DNA from: Paracidovorax avenae
GTDB lineage: Bacteria; Pseudomonadota; Gammaproteobacteria; Burkholderiales; Burkholderiaceae_C
Length of the DNA: 64,000 bases
Assembly (NCBI RefSeq): GCF_040892545.1
Contig: NZ_CP156079.1
Coordinates: forward strand, 3,941,501-4,005,500
Reading direction: 5' to 3'
Part shown: one piece after another, positions 19,314 to 27,391 of the stretch
Position numbering within the stretch: position 1 is the stretch's first letter
How the letters are laid out: the number at the start of each line of letters is the position of its first letter
Position numbers and translations under genes: made by a program
The notes under the pieces: model-generated
What the model was told of the DNA's origin: nothing
The model's database searches: none
The model's input: the letters and a program-made list of their open reading frames with translations, nothing else

Positions 19314-20529
19314 CGGAATCGCCCGCCGTACCCCGCGCCGTACCCCGCGCCGGGTCCCGTGCAGCGGGCTCGGCGCGTGGGGCATGCCCACGCAGGCGCA
19401 CCGCCGCGTCCAGCAGCGCGGGCGCCTCATGCACCCTGCTTCGGATGGGCATTCCCGGCGCCCACTGGCGGAGCACGCCCACCGCGAGCATTTCATTGAC
19501 GAGGGAACGCCAGTCCGCTCCGGCCGCCGGCCCGGCCAGCCGCACGCCGGCCCTCGCGGCATCGGCCGGCGCCTGCAGCCGAAGCTGCACCCGGCGCTCG
19601 AACCCACGCCCCACCACGGGCATGGAAGGAAAGACCGAAGCCGCCTGATAGCGCATGCCGGGGCCGGCCTCGACCAGGCCCTGGCGGAACCGGGCCTGCA
19701 GCGCGGCACCGGCATTCGCCAGCACGCCCTCCATGGCGGCCCGGTCCCGCAGCCCGGACGCCCGCCCGTAGCGCAGACTGGGGAAGGAATCGGCGGATGA
19801 TGCCGCCCACTGGCTGTCCTCGGCGAAGACGGCCGGGCCCCGCAGCCAGGGATCGAGCACGATGTGGAAGGCGGGCCCGCGTTCGTCCTGCAGTTGCGCC
19901 CACTGGTGCCCGATCCACCGCGACCGGACCAAGTAGAGGAATTCTCCCCGGCCCGCTTCCCGCGAGGGGAAGTCGAGCAGGGGTGCATGCAGCATGATGC
20001 CCAGCGCCGAGCTTTCTCCGCAGTTTCCGGCGCCAGCCACCAACGCGCCGGTGGCATAGGCCGGAACCATCCGCATCCCCTGCTCCACCAGCATGTCCTT
20101 CACATACCGGCCTGCCTCGACGCGCTGCGAACTCTGGTGTCCGGAACGCACGACATCGTCGATGACGTTGCCGCGGCCGTGGGGCAGGAGCGCGCGCACG
20201 GCCTCCACCGTGGCGGTCGCCTGGCGCAGCCGGTCGATGTCACGCCGTTCCTCCACGTGCCGGCCATCGATGGCACGGGCCAGGGCATAGCCGCGCAGGC
20301 GGGTCTCCGCCCCGGCGGGCAGCGGCTGCCGGGGTGGCAGGACACTCGCCGCAGACCGGAGGGCCGCCGTGTCGGCGTGGGGGCGCGACGGCGGCGCCGG
20401 GGGGCCGATTCCGGCCGCCACCGGGCTGCGGGGCCCCGGCGGCGGCGCTGGAGCATCCGCCCACTCGGCTGCGTTCCGCATGGCAGGGGGCGAGGAAGCG
20501 TTATGGCGGGACGGTAGTGGCGACACCAT
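19276..20529 (-). CDS. Candidate type III effector with Cys-His-Asp (transglutaminase/papain-like) triad
   Basis: A 417-residue protein. Residues 1-75 are rich in Ser, Pro and Ala with little order ([15 protein letters not shown]), typical of type III secretion leaders. There is no Sec signal or membrane segment. The folded part contains [14 protein letters not shown] (Cys170), [10 protein letters not shown] (His208) and [10 protein letters not shown] (Asp226), an ordered Cys-His-Asp set as in transglutaminase/papain-fold enzymes. Among effectors it is reminiscent of the HopX/AvrPphE and XopE group, but that placement is from memory of motifs. A perfect PIP box with a correctly spaced -10 box lies upstream, giving a short leader to the ATG at 20529; a second Met at 20481 is an alternative. 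The C-terminus has an ARGT repeat and overlaps lspA. Confidence 0.75.
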   Translation of the reverse strand: MVSPLPSRHNASSPPAMRNAAEWADAPAPPPGPRSPVAAGIGPPAPPSRPHADTAALRSAASVLPPRQPLPAGAETRLRGYALARAIDGRHVEERRDIDRLRQATATVEAVRALLPHGRGNVIDDVVRSGHQSSQRVEAGRYVKDMLVEQGMRMVPAYATGALVAGAGNCGESSALGIMLHAPLLDFPSREAGRGEFLYLVRSRWIGHQWAQLQDERGPAFHIVLDPWLRGPAVFAEDSQWAASSADSFPSLRYGRASGLRDRAAMEGVLANAGAALQARFRQGLVEAGPGMRYQAASVFPSMPVVGRGFERRVQLRLQAPADAARAGVRLAGPAAGADWRSLVNEMLAVGVLRQWAPGMPIRSRVHEAPALLDAAVRLRGHAPRAEPAARDPARGTARGTAGDSVRTRAAPASARR

Positions 20530-20550
20530 GGTTCGGATCTCGGTGTCCGG

Positions 20551-20556
20551 AGCTTG
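20551..20556 (-). promoter_or_regulatory. -10 box of the PIP-box promoter (first effector candidate)
   Basis: CAAGCT on the minus strand fits the YANNNT -10 form known for HrpX-dependent promoters and starts exactly 31 bases after the PIP box. Transcription would begin a few bases further on, leaving a leader of roughly 15 bases before the ATG at 20529. Confidence 0.65.
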
Positions 20557-20587
20557 CCGCCATGCACGGTGCCCTGCACCCGGCAAG

Positions 20588-20612
20588 CCGAAGGACCGGG
20601 GCCGCAGGCGAA
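20588..20612 (-). promoter_or_regulatory. Plant-inducible-promoter (PIP) box, perfect TTCGB-N15-TTCGB
   Basis: Read on the minus strand: TTCGC, 15 bases, TTCGG. This is the HrpX-binding consensus in Xanthomonas, Ralstonia (HrpB version) and plant-pathogenic Acidovorax. It points toward the effector-like gene starting at 20529 and away from the LacI gene. A YANNNT box follows at the expected distance. Confidence 0.75.
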
Positions 20613-20728
20613 CCGCTGCAGCGTTGCGGCTGCAGGCTGCCGCCGGGCTGTCATCGCCCCGTCACGCGGCCAGGCTCCAATGCCATGAAATCGATTACAT
20701 CGCCTGCCTTCAGCCGCCCTCCACCCCC

Positions 20729-21733
20729 ATGACCATCCAGCATGTCGCCCACGAAGCCGGGGTATCGGTCGCCACCGTCTCCCGGGTTTTCAATACGCCG
20801 GAGAAGGTGATGCCCGCCACGCGCGCCGCGGTGCACGGTGCCGCCGAGCGGCTGGGCTACGTGCCCAACGCCACGGCGCGCACGCTGCGCACCCAGCGCA
20901 GCCACGTCATCGGAGTGGTGCTGCCCACCCTGCTCAACCCGGTGTTCGCGGAGTGCCTCGACGGCATCGCGCAGGCTGCGGCGCGGGGCGGCTACGCCAT
21001 CCTGCCGATCACGACCGACTACGCGGTGGCGCAGGAAGAGCGTGCTGTGCACCTCCTGCTGGCCGGGAACGTGGACGGCATGGTCCTGGTCGTGTCCCAG
21101 CCCCAGTCCTCCGCGGCACTGGAGCGGCTCGCCGCGGCGCAATTGCCATATGTGCTGGCCTACAACCGGCATCCGGACCACCCCTGCGTCTCGGTGGACG
21201 GCGAAGGCGCCGTGGCGGAACTGGTCGTGTACCTGGCAGCGCTGGGGCACCGCGGCATCGCCATGGTGAGCGGGCAGCTCGCGGCATCCGACCGGGCGCA
21301 GCAGCGCTGCCGCGGCTTCGTGCGGGGCATGGCGCAGGCGGGCCTGGCCCCGGCGCGGGTCGTGGAGGTGCCCTTCGTCGAGACCGCCGTGCAGGAAGTG
21401 GCCGAGCTGCTGCGCGGGCCGCAGCGCCCCACCGCCCTGGTCTGCTCCAACGACCTCATCGCGATCCGCTGCCTGCGCGCGGCGCACATGGCGGGCCTGC
21501 AGGTGCCGCGCGACCTCAGCGTGGTGGGCTTCGACGGCATCGCGCTGGGCCGGGACCTGACGCCCGTGCTCGGCACGGTGGCGCAACCCAATGCCGATAT
21601 CGGCCGCTGCAGCGTGGAACTGCTGATCCAGGCCATGGCATCGCACGTGCCGCCCACGCCAGAGGCCAGCCTGACGCTGCCGCACCACTTCCGCGCCGGA
21701 GGCTCCTGCGCCGCGGCGCCAGGCGGCGACTGA
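20729..21733 (+). CDS. LacI-family transcriptional regulator
   Basis: A 334-residue repressor. Residues 1-50 are the LacI helix-turn-helix and hinge (VAHEAGVSVATVSRVFNTPE, then LGYVPNATARTL). The rest is a periplasmic-binding-like effector domain (HVIGVVLPTLLNPVFAE, then VVGFDGIALGRDL). It immediately precedes an ABC transporter operon on the same strand with a 67-base gap, so it very likely controls that operon in response to its substrate. The start at 20729 gives the canonical M-T-I-Q N-terminus; upstream in-frame sequence is not protein-like. Confidence 0.93.
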   Translation: MTIQHVAHEAGVSVATVSRVFNTPEKVMPATRAAVHGAAERLGYVPNATARTLRTQRSHVIGVVLPTLLNPVFAECLDGIAQAAARGGYAILPITTDYAVAQEERAVHLLLAGNVDGMVLVVSQPQSSAALERLAAAQLPYVLAYNRHPDHPCVSVDGEGAVAELVVYLAALGHRGIAMVSGQLAASDRAQQRCRGFVRGMAQAGLAPARVVEVPFVETAVQEVAELLRGPQRPTALVCSNDLIAIRCLRAAHMAGLQVPRDLSVVGFDGIALGRDLTPVLGTVAQPNADIGRCSVELLIQAMASHVPPTPEASLTLPHHFRAGGSCAAAPGGD

Positions 21734-21800
21734 CCCCGGGCCCGCCGCACCCGTTTCCCTTCGTTCCCTTTTTTGTTCCTCGCCATACAGGAGTTCCCCG

Positions 21801-22814
21801 ATGCGATCCACCCTTCCGCAATTCGTCCGCGCCGCCGCGCTCGCCCTCGGCCTGGCCGCCACCGGCGGCGCCTTCGCGCAGACCGCCATCTGCTACAACT
21901 GCCCGCCAGAATGGGCCGACTGGGGCGCCCAGCTCAAAGCCATCAAGGCCCGGACCGGCGTCACCGTTCCGCCGGACAACAAGAACTCCGGCCAGTCGCT
22001 CGCACAGCTGTCCGCCGAACGCGCCAGCCCCGTGGCCGACGTGACCTACCTGGGCGTGACCTTCGCCATCCAGGCGCAGAAGGACGGCCTGCTGGGCACC
22101 TACCAGCCCGCCGGCTGGAAGGACATTCCCGACGGCCTGAAAGACCCGGCCGGCCACTGGTTCACGATCCATTCGGGCACGCTGGGCTTCATGGTCAATG
22201 TCGATGCGCTGGGCGGCAGGCCGGTGCCGAAGTCGTGGGCCGACCTGCTCAAGCCCGAATACAAGGGCCTGGTCGGCTACCTGGATCCGGCCTCGGCGTT
22301 CGTGGGCTACGTGGGCGCGGTGGCTGCCAACCAGGCGCGCGGAGGCACGCTGGAGAACTTCGGCCCCGGCATCGACTACTTCAAGGCGCTGCAGAAGAAC
22401 GAGCCCATCGTGCCCAAGCAGACCGCCTATGCGCGCGTGCTCTCGGGTGAGATCGCGATCCTGCTGGATTACGACTTCAACGCCTACCGCGCCAAATACA
22501 AGGACGGCGCCAACGTGCAGTTCGTGATCCCGGCCGAAGGCACGGTGGTGGTGCCCTACGTGATGGGCATGGTGGCGAAGGCGCCCCATGCCGCCGACGC
22601 GAAGAAGGTGCTGGACTTCGTGCTCTCCGACGAGGGCCAGGCGATCTGGGCCAAGGCCTACCTGCGCCCGGTGCGCGCCGCCGCCATGCCCGCCGACGTG
22701 CAGGCGCGCTTCCTGCCCGCCAGCGAATACCAGCGGGCGAAGACGGTGGACTACGGCCGCATGGCCGCGGTGCAGAAGGCGTTTTCCGACCGCTACCTGC
22801 AGGAAGTGAAATGA
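21801..22814 (+). CDS. ABC transporter periplasmic substrate-binding protein
   Basis: A 337-residue binding protein. A signal peptide (about residues 1-26, ending AFAQ) is followed by a two-lobed domain starting TAICYNCPPEWADWGAQLKA. It resembles the class that binds small anions, polyamines, iron or phosphonates. The segment HSGTLGFMVNVDALGG and the C-terminal DFVLSDEGQAIWAKAY are typical. It starts a tight operon: its stop overlaps the first permease by four bases. The co-transcribed GpdQ-like phosphodiesterase suggests the ligand is a phosphodiester or a phosphonate, which is inference from context. Confidence 0.92.
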   Translation: MRSTLPQFVRAAALALGLAATGGAFAQTAICYNCPPEWADWGAQLKAIKARTGVTVPPDNKNSGQSLAQLSAERASPVADVTYLGVTFAIQAQKDGLLGTYQPAGWKDIPDGLKDPAGHWFTIHSGTLGFMVNVDALGGRPVPKSWADLLKPEYKGLVGYLDPASAFVGYVGAVAANQARGGTLENFGPGIDYFKALQKNEPIVPKQTAYARVLSGEIAILLDYDFNAYRAKYKDGANVQFVIPAEGTVVVPYVMGMVAKAPHAADAKKVLDFVLSDEGQAIWAKAYLRPVRAAAMPADVQARFLPASEYQRAKTVDYGRMAAVQKAFSDRYLQEVK

Positions 22815-23635
22815 GTTCGCGCCACGGCGGTTTCGCTCCTTCGCGCGCCCTGCTGGCCGCGTGCGCCGCGCCGGCCGTGGCGTTCTTCGCGGCCTTCTGG
22901 CTGCTGCCCACGGCCCTGCTGGTGGCGCTGCCGGCGCGCCAGGGCTGGGCGACCTACTTCGCGGTGCTGGCGAACGGCCGCTACCTGCAGAGCCTGCTGC
23001 AGACGCTGGGCCTGTCGCTGGCCGTGACGCTCGCCACGCTGGTGCTCGGGGCCCTGGTGGGCATCACGCTGGCGCGCCAGCGCTTTCCCGGGCGGCAGCT
23101 GCTGCTGTCGCTGCTGACGCTGCCGTTGTCCTTCCCCGGCGTGATCGTGGGCTTCTTCATGATTTTGCTGGGCGGGCGCCAGGGCACGCTGGCGGGCCTG
23201 ACGCAGGCGCTGGGCTGGGGACGCATCACCTTCGCCTACGGCCTGCTGGGCCTGTTCCTCGCGTACCTCTACTTCTCGCTGCCGCGCGCCATCGCCACCT
23301 ACACGGCGGCGGCCGGCGCCATGGACGCGCAGCTCGAAGAAGCCGCGCGCTCGCTCGGCGCCTCGCGCTGGCGCGTGGCACGCGACGTGTGGATGCCGGC
23401 GCTCGCGCCCACCACGCTGGCCTGCGGCGCGATCGTGTTCGCCACGGCCATGGGCGCCTTCGGCACGGCGTTCACGCTGTCGGCGAAGTTCGAGGTGCTG
23501 CCCATCACCATCTACGACGAATTCACCAACTACGCCAACTTCGCGCTGGCAGCCAGCCTGTCGATCGCACTGGGCCTGATCACCTGGCTGGTGCTCTGGG
23601 TGTCCCGCCGCTGGGCCGGCACGCCCGCCTTCTAA
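22811..23635 (+). CDS. ABC transporter permease 1
   Basis: A 274-residue inner-membrane permease with six membrane helices. The EAA loop that contacts the ATPase is visible as EEAARSLGASRWRVARDVWMP. It belongs to the same importer group as 2-aminoethylphosphonate, iron and thiamine systems. Its start overlaps the stop of the binding-protein gene (ATGA), indicating coupled translation. Confidence 0.93.
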   Translation: MSSRHGGFAPSRALLAACAAPAVAFFAAFWLLPTALLVALPARQGWATYFAVLANGRYLQSLLQTLGLSLAVTLATLVLGALVGITLARQRFPGRQLLLSLLTLPLSFPGVIVGFFMILLGGRQGTLAGLTQALGWGRITFAYGLLGLFLAYLYFSLPRAIATYTAAAGAMDAQLEEAARSLGASRWRVARDVWMPALAPTTLACGAIVFATAMGAFGTAFTLSAKFEVLPITIYDEFTNYANFALAASLSIALGLITWLVLWVSRRWAGTPAF

Positions 23636-23644
23636 GGATTTGCC

Positions 23645-24442
23645 ATGCGCAACGCACGACAGGCACCCTGGGCGCTGATCGCCCTCACCGCACTGGTGAC
23701 GCTCTTCATGGCCGCGCCCATCGCGCTCTCGGTGATGGCCGGGCTGGTCAACAACTATGGCGCGGGGCTGCGCAGCGGCCTCACGCTGCGCTGGCTGGGC
23801 GAAGTGTGGGAGAACTACGGCAGCACCGTGACCTGGTCGCTGTGGCTGGCGCTGCTGTGCGTGGCGGGCAACCTGCTGGTCGGCGTGCCCTGCGCCTATG
23901 CGCTGGCACGCAGCCGCTCGCGTGCAGCGCGGCTCTTCGAAGAGCTGCTGACCCTGCCCGTCGCGGTGCCGGGGCTGGCCAGCGCGCTGGCGCTGATCCT
24001 GGCCTACGGATCGCTGCAAGGCTTCCGCCAGAGCTTCGCCTTCATCCTGGTCGGGCACATGGTGTTCACCCTGCCCTTCATGGTGCGCACCGTGGGCGCG
24101 GCCTTCCGGAAGGACGAGCTGCGCTCTCTGGAAGAGGCAGCCCGCTCGCTGGGCGCGAGCTTCGCGCAGCGCTTCCTCGGCGTGCTGGTGCCGGCCGTGC
24201 TGCCGGCCATCGTCACGGGCAGCCTGATGGTGTTCACGCTCTCGGTGGGCGAATTCAACCTCACCTGGATGCTGCACACACCGCTCACCCGCACCCTGCC
24301 CGTGGGCCTGGCCGACAGCTACGCCTCCATGCGCATCGAGGTCGGCTCGGCCTACACCCTCGTCTTTCTGATCGTCATCCTGCCGGTGCTCTGGGGCCTG
24401 CAGGCCGTCGGCACCTTCATCGAGAAACACCATGGCACTTGA
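23645..24442 (+). CDS. ABC transporter permease 2
   Basis: A 265-residue inner-membrane permease with the EAA loop EEAARSLGASFAQRFLGVLVP. It forms a heterodimer with the preceding permease, from which it is separated by nine bases that hold the ribosome site AAGGA. Its last 11 bases overlap the ATPase gene. Confidence 0.93.
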   Translation: MRNARQAPWALIALTALVTLFMAAPIALSVMAGLVNNYGAGLRSGLTLRWLGEVWENYGSTVTWSLWLALLCVAGNLLVGVPCAYALARSRSRAARLFEELLTLPVAVPGLASALALILAYGSLQGFRQSFAFILVGHMVFTLPFMVRTVGAAFRKDELRSLEEAARSLGASFAQRFLGVLVPAVLPAIVTGSLMVFTLSVGEFNLTWMLHTPLTRTLPVGLADSYASMRIEVGSAYTLVFLIVILPVLWGLQAVGTFIEKHHGT

Positions 24443-25517
24443 ACTCGAACGCACGCGCGTGGACATCGTCCAGTGCGCCAAGACCTATGCCGGGGGCGCA
24501 CGCGGCCTGCAGCCCACCGACCTCACCGTGGAGCCCGGCGAGGTGCTGGCCCTGCTGGGCCCCTCGGGCTGCGGCAAGACCACGCTGCTGCGCCTGATCG
24601 CCGGGCTGGAGTCGCCCGACGCCGGCGGTCGCATCGCCTTCGGCGGCACCGACGTGACGCAGTTGCCCATCGAACGGCGCGGCGTGGGCATGGTGTTCCA
24701 GCACTACGCGCTGTTTCCGCAGATGACGGTGGAGGGCAACATCGGCTATGGCCTCAAGATCCGCGGTACGCCCGAGGCCGAGCGCCGCCGCGTGGTGGGC
24801 GAGCTGATCGACCTGGTGCGCCTGAATGGGCTGGAGAAGCGCCGCCCGGCGGAGCTTTCCGGCGGCCAGCGCCAGCGCGTGGCCCTGGCCCGCGCCGTGG
24901 CGGTGCGCCCGCGCGTGCTGCTGCTGGACGAGCCCCTCACCGCGCTGGACGCCAAGCTGAAGGAATCGCTGCGGGACGAACTGGCCGAACTGCTGCGCCG
25001 CCTGCACATCACCGCCATCCACGTCACGCACGACCAGCAGGAGGCGCTCGCCATCGCCGACCGGCTGGCCGTGATGCAGGCCGGGCGCATCGTGCAGGTG
25101 GGCGACGGCGAGACGCTCTACCGCCATCCGGCGCACCCGTTCGTGGCATCCTTCCTGGGGCGGGTGAACCGGCTGGTGTTGCCCGGGGCGGGCGCCCGGC
25201 ACGCCGCGCCGGGCTGCATCGATCTGGGCGGGCTGGAGCTGCCCGTGCCGCCAGGCGCCGCCTGCAGCGCCTGGCTGGTGCGGCCGGAAGACGTGGAAGT
25301 GGAGCCCGGCGTCCCGGCCCAGCCCGGCTGGGGCCATGCCGACGTGACGCACCGCAGCTTCCTGGGCGACCGCGTGCAGCTCACGCTGACCGTGCCCGGC
25401 CAGGCCCCCCTGCGCGCCGACGTGGCCCGCGACCACGCCGCCCGCGCGGGCGATGCGGTGGCCGTGCGCATCGCGCCGCAGCGGCTCATGCCGTTGTCCG
25501 AAGACATTGCCGCCTGA
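24432..25517 (+). CDS. ABC transporter ATP-binding subunit with TOBE domain
   Basis: A 361-residue ATPase. Walker A GPSGCGKTT, Q-loop VFQHYALFPQMTV, signature LSGGQRQRVALARAVA, Walker B VLLLDEPLTALDA and the H-loop VTHDQQEA are all intact. Residues beyond about 240 form a C-terminal TOBE-like regulatory domain, as in PotA, FbpC and PhnT. It overlaps the second permease by 11 bases and is followed by the phosphodiesterase gene after 14 bases. Confidence 0.95.
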   Translation: MALELERTRVDIVQCAKTYAGGARGLQPTDLTVEPGEVLALLGPSGCGKTTLLRLIAGLESPDAGGRIAFGGTDVTQLPIERRGVGMVFQHYALFPQMTVEGNIGYGLKIRGTPEAERRRVVGELIDLVRLNGLEKRRPAELSGGQRQRVALARAVAVRPRVLLLDEPLTALDAKLKESLRDELAELLRRLHITAIHVTHDQQEALAIADRLAVMQAGRIVQVGDGETLYRHPAHPFVASFLGRVNRLVLPGAGARHAAPGCIDLGGLELPVPPGAACSAWLVRPEDVEVEPGVPAQPGWGHADVTHRSFLGDRVQLTLTVPGQAPLRADVARDHAARAGDAVAVRIAPQRLMPLSEDIAA

Positions 25518-25531
25518 AACGTGCCCCACCC

Positions 25532-26389
25532 ATGACCCGCTCCATGACCGCATTCACCGCACCCACCACCTTTTTGCTGCAACTGTCCGACCTGCACATC
25601 CGCGAGCCCGGCCGCCTGGCCTATGGCCGGCTGGACACCGCGCCCTACCTGCGCCAGGCGGTGGAGACGGTGCTGCGCATGCCGCAGCGCCCCGACGCCA
25701 TCGTCGCCACGGGCGACCTCACGGATTTCGGGCGGCCCGAAGAGTACGCCCACCTGCGCGAGCTGCTGGCGCCGCTGGCTGCGATCCCGCTCTACCTGCT
25801 GCCCGGCAACCACGACGACCGCGCGCAGCTGCGCGCCAGCTTCCCGGACCACGGCTACCTGGGCACGGGCGGCTTCGTGCAGTTCAGCGTGCCGGTGGGC
25901 GGCCTGCAGCTCATCGCGCTGGACACCGTGGTGCCCGGCGCGAGCGAGGGCAGCCTCTGCGCCGAACGCCTGGAATGGCTGGCCGCGCAGCTCGATGCCA
26001 GCAGGGGCAGGCCGGTGGTCATCGCCATGCACCATCCGCCCTTCCGCACGCTGATCGGCCACATGGACGAGATCGGGCTGCTCGAGGGCGCGCAGGCGCT
26101 GGAGGCCCTGGTGGCCCGCCACCCCAACGTCGAGCGCGTCGTCTGCGGCCACCTGCACCGCAGCATCCAGGTGCGTTTCGGCGGCACGATCGCAGCCACG
26201 GTGCCCTCTCCGGCGCACCAGGTGTGCCTGGACCTCGCGCCCGATGCCGCGTCGGCCTGGACACTCGAGCCACCGGGCTTCGCCGTGCATGCGCTGCCCG
26301 CGGGCGGGCGACTGGTGAGCCACCTGGCAGCCAGCGGGCAGTATCCGGGCCCCTACCCGTTCCACGACGGCGGGCGGCTCATCGACTGA
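25532..26389 (+). CDS. GpdQ-like metallophosphoesterase
   Basis: A 285-residue calcineurin-fold, dinuclear-metal phosphodiesterase. Metal ligands appear in order: DLHI near the start (Asp and His), GDLTDFGRPEEY, LLPGNHDDRAQL, the MHHPPF His and VVCGHLHRSI. The spacing and the GRPEEY segment resemble Enterobacter GpdQ (glycerophosphodiesterase) and Rv0805-type class III cyclic-nucleotide phosphodiesterases. There is no signal peptide, so it acts in the cytoplasm, presumably on the phosphodiester brought in by the ABC transporter encoded just upstream. Glycerophosphodiesters are the best guess. The start may be 25532 or 25544. Confidence 0.9.
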   Translation: MTRSMTAFTAPTTFLLQLSDLHIREPGRLAYGRLDTAPYLRQAVETVLRMPQRPDAIVATGDLTDFGRPEEYAHLRELLAPLAAIPLYLLPGNHDDRAQLRASFPDHGYLGTGGFVQFSVPVGGLQLIALDTVVPGASEGSLCAERLEWLAAQLDASRGRPVVIAMHHPPFRTLIGHMDEIGLLEGAQALEALVARHPNVERVVCGHLHRSIQVRFGGTIAATVPSPAHQVCLDLAPDAASAWTLEPPGFAVHALPAGGRLVSHLAASGQYPGPYPFHDGGRLID

Positions 26390-26427
26390 CGGCCGGCGGG
26401 GGCATCGCGCCCGCGCCGGCTTTGCGC

Positions 26428-27141
26428 TCAGAAAACGTATTTGCCCAGCGCCGCGTCACGGTGCTCGGCGATGGCATGCCGGGCCTCGTCCAGGCGGTGC
26501 TGCAGGTTGGCGATGCCCGCATCGACCTGGGCGATCCGCTCCTCCGGGCGGGCCTTCAGGATGCTCTCCCATGACTTGTAGCGGTTCCAGTCGATGCCCA
26601 GCGCTTTTCCCGCGCCGAAGGCTTCTCGGAGTTGCACCACGTCTTCGGCCAGCTGCGCCTTCTGCGCCTGGAACTCCCGGAGTTCGCCCAGCTTGCGCTG
26701 CAGCTTGACGACCTGCTCCGGATCCGCGGCGGCAGACTGGCGACTGGCCGCCGGCCCCAGAGAGAGCGATACCAGCCGCTCCAGCCGGGTGGCGGCGCCG
26801 TCGGCGCGCAAGAGTTGCGCGTCCTGTTCAGTGGTGCGGACGACGGCCTCCACCGGCCCGTTCGACAGGAAGCGCGCCGCGAACGTCAGGGTCTGCGCGG
26901 CGGCAGGTTGCGACTGCATGCGGTGCGCCTGTGGCAGCGCAGGGGCCGGCCGCCGGGGCGGCGGTCCGGAACGGGCCGGGTCGGTCTGGGAGGCGTGCGC
27001 CCGCGGTCCCGGGCCGCCTGCGGCGTCGAGCCTGCGGCCATGGCGGGACTGGCGGGCCGGAGAAGTTGCAGCCGGTTGTTCGGGCTGGGAGCGGCGTTGC
27101 GAGGCACCTGCCCCGCAGAGTGACTTGAAGCTGAATTGCAT
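26428..27141 (-). CDS. Candidate type III effector, coiled-coil protein of unknown activity
   Basis: A 237-residue protein with no recognised enzymatic domain. Residues 1-80 are low-complexity and rich in Ser, Gln, Pro, Arg and Ala (MQFSFKSLCGAGASQRRSQP), as expected of a type III secretion leader; there is no Sec signal. Residues about 140-230 are charged, heptad-like and probably coiled coil (VVKLQRKLGELREFQAQ and IANLQHRLDEARHAIAEHRD). A perfect PIP box and a YANNNT -10 box at the same spacing as the first candidate lie upstream. The gene is convergent with the phosphodiesterase operon. The ribosome site before 27141 is weak. The effector call rests on promoter and N-terminus only. Confidence 0.65.
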   Translation of the reverse strand: MQFSFKSLCGAGASQRRSQPEQPAATSPARQSRHGRRLDAAGGPGPRAHASQTDPARSGPPPRRPAPALPQAHRMQSQPAAAQTLTFAARFLSNGPVEAVVRTTEQDAQLLRADGAATRLERLVSLSLGPAASRQSAAADPEQVVKLQRKLGELREFQAQKAQLAEDVVQLREAFGAGKALGIDWNRYKSWESILKARPEERIAQVDAGIANLQHRLDEARHAIAEHRDAALGKYVF

Positions 27142-27177
27142 GGTGTGGTGTGATCCGTTCGAATCAGGAATGCGGCG

Positions 27178-27183
27178 AGACTA
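27178..27183 (-). promoter_or_regulatory. -10 box of the PIP-box promoter (second effector candidate)
   Basis: TAGTCT on the minus strand fits YANNNT and starts 31 bases after the PIP box, the same spacing as the other candidate. The implied leader to the ATG at 27141 is about 30 bases. Confidence 0.65.
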
Positions 27184-27214
27184 GGGCCGTCCGCTGCGCC
27201 GCCGGGCCCTGGCC

Positions 27215-27239
27215 GCGAAGTCCGGCGGGACTGCGCGAA
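27215..27239 (-). promoter_or_regulatory. PIP box, perfect TTCGC-N15-TTCGC
   Basis: On the minus strand TTCGC, 15 bases, TTCGC, pointing at the effector-like gene starting at 27141. It matches the HrpX/HrpB consensus in both half-sites and spacing. Confidence 0.75.
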
Positions 27240-27391
27240 GCCTCCGGCCGCGGTTCCGGTATCGCCCATGCCATGCCCCCGGCACGGCCGTGGCTGCTGG
27301 CCGATTGCTATGGATTCAGGAGTATGCTGTGGCCTGTGCAAAACAGCACCTGCCGCGGCTCTGCCGTGGGAGGACTCCGAACCACCGATCC

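Noticed and set aside
15675-20057. A 1460-codon open frame on the minus strand across ribF, ileS and lspA.
   Set aside because: It is antisense to three certain housekeeping genes, has shadow-like composition (many His, Arg, Ala) and no domain.
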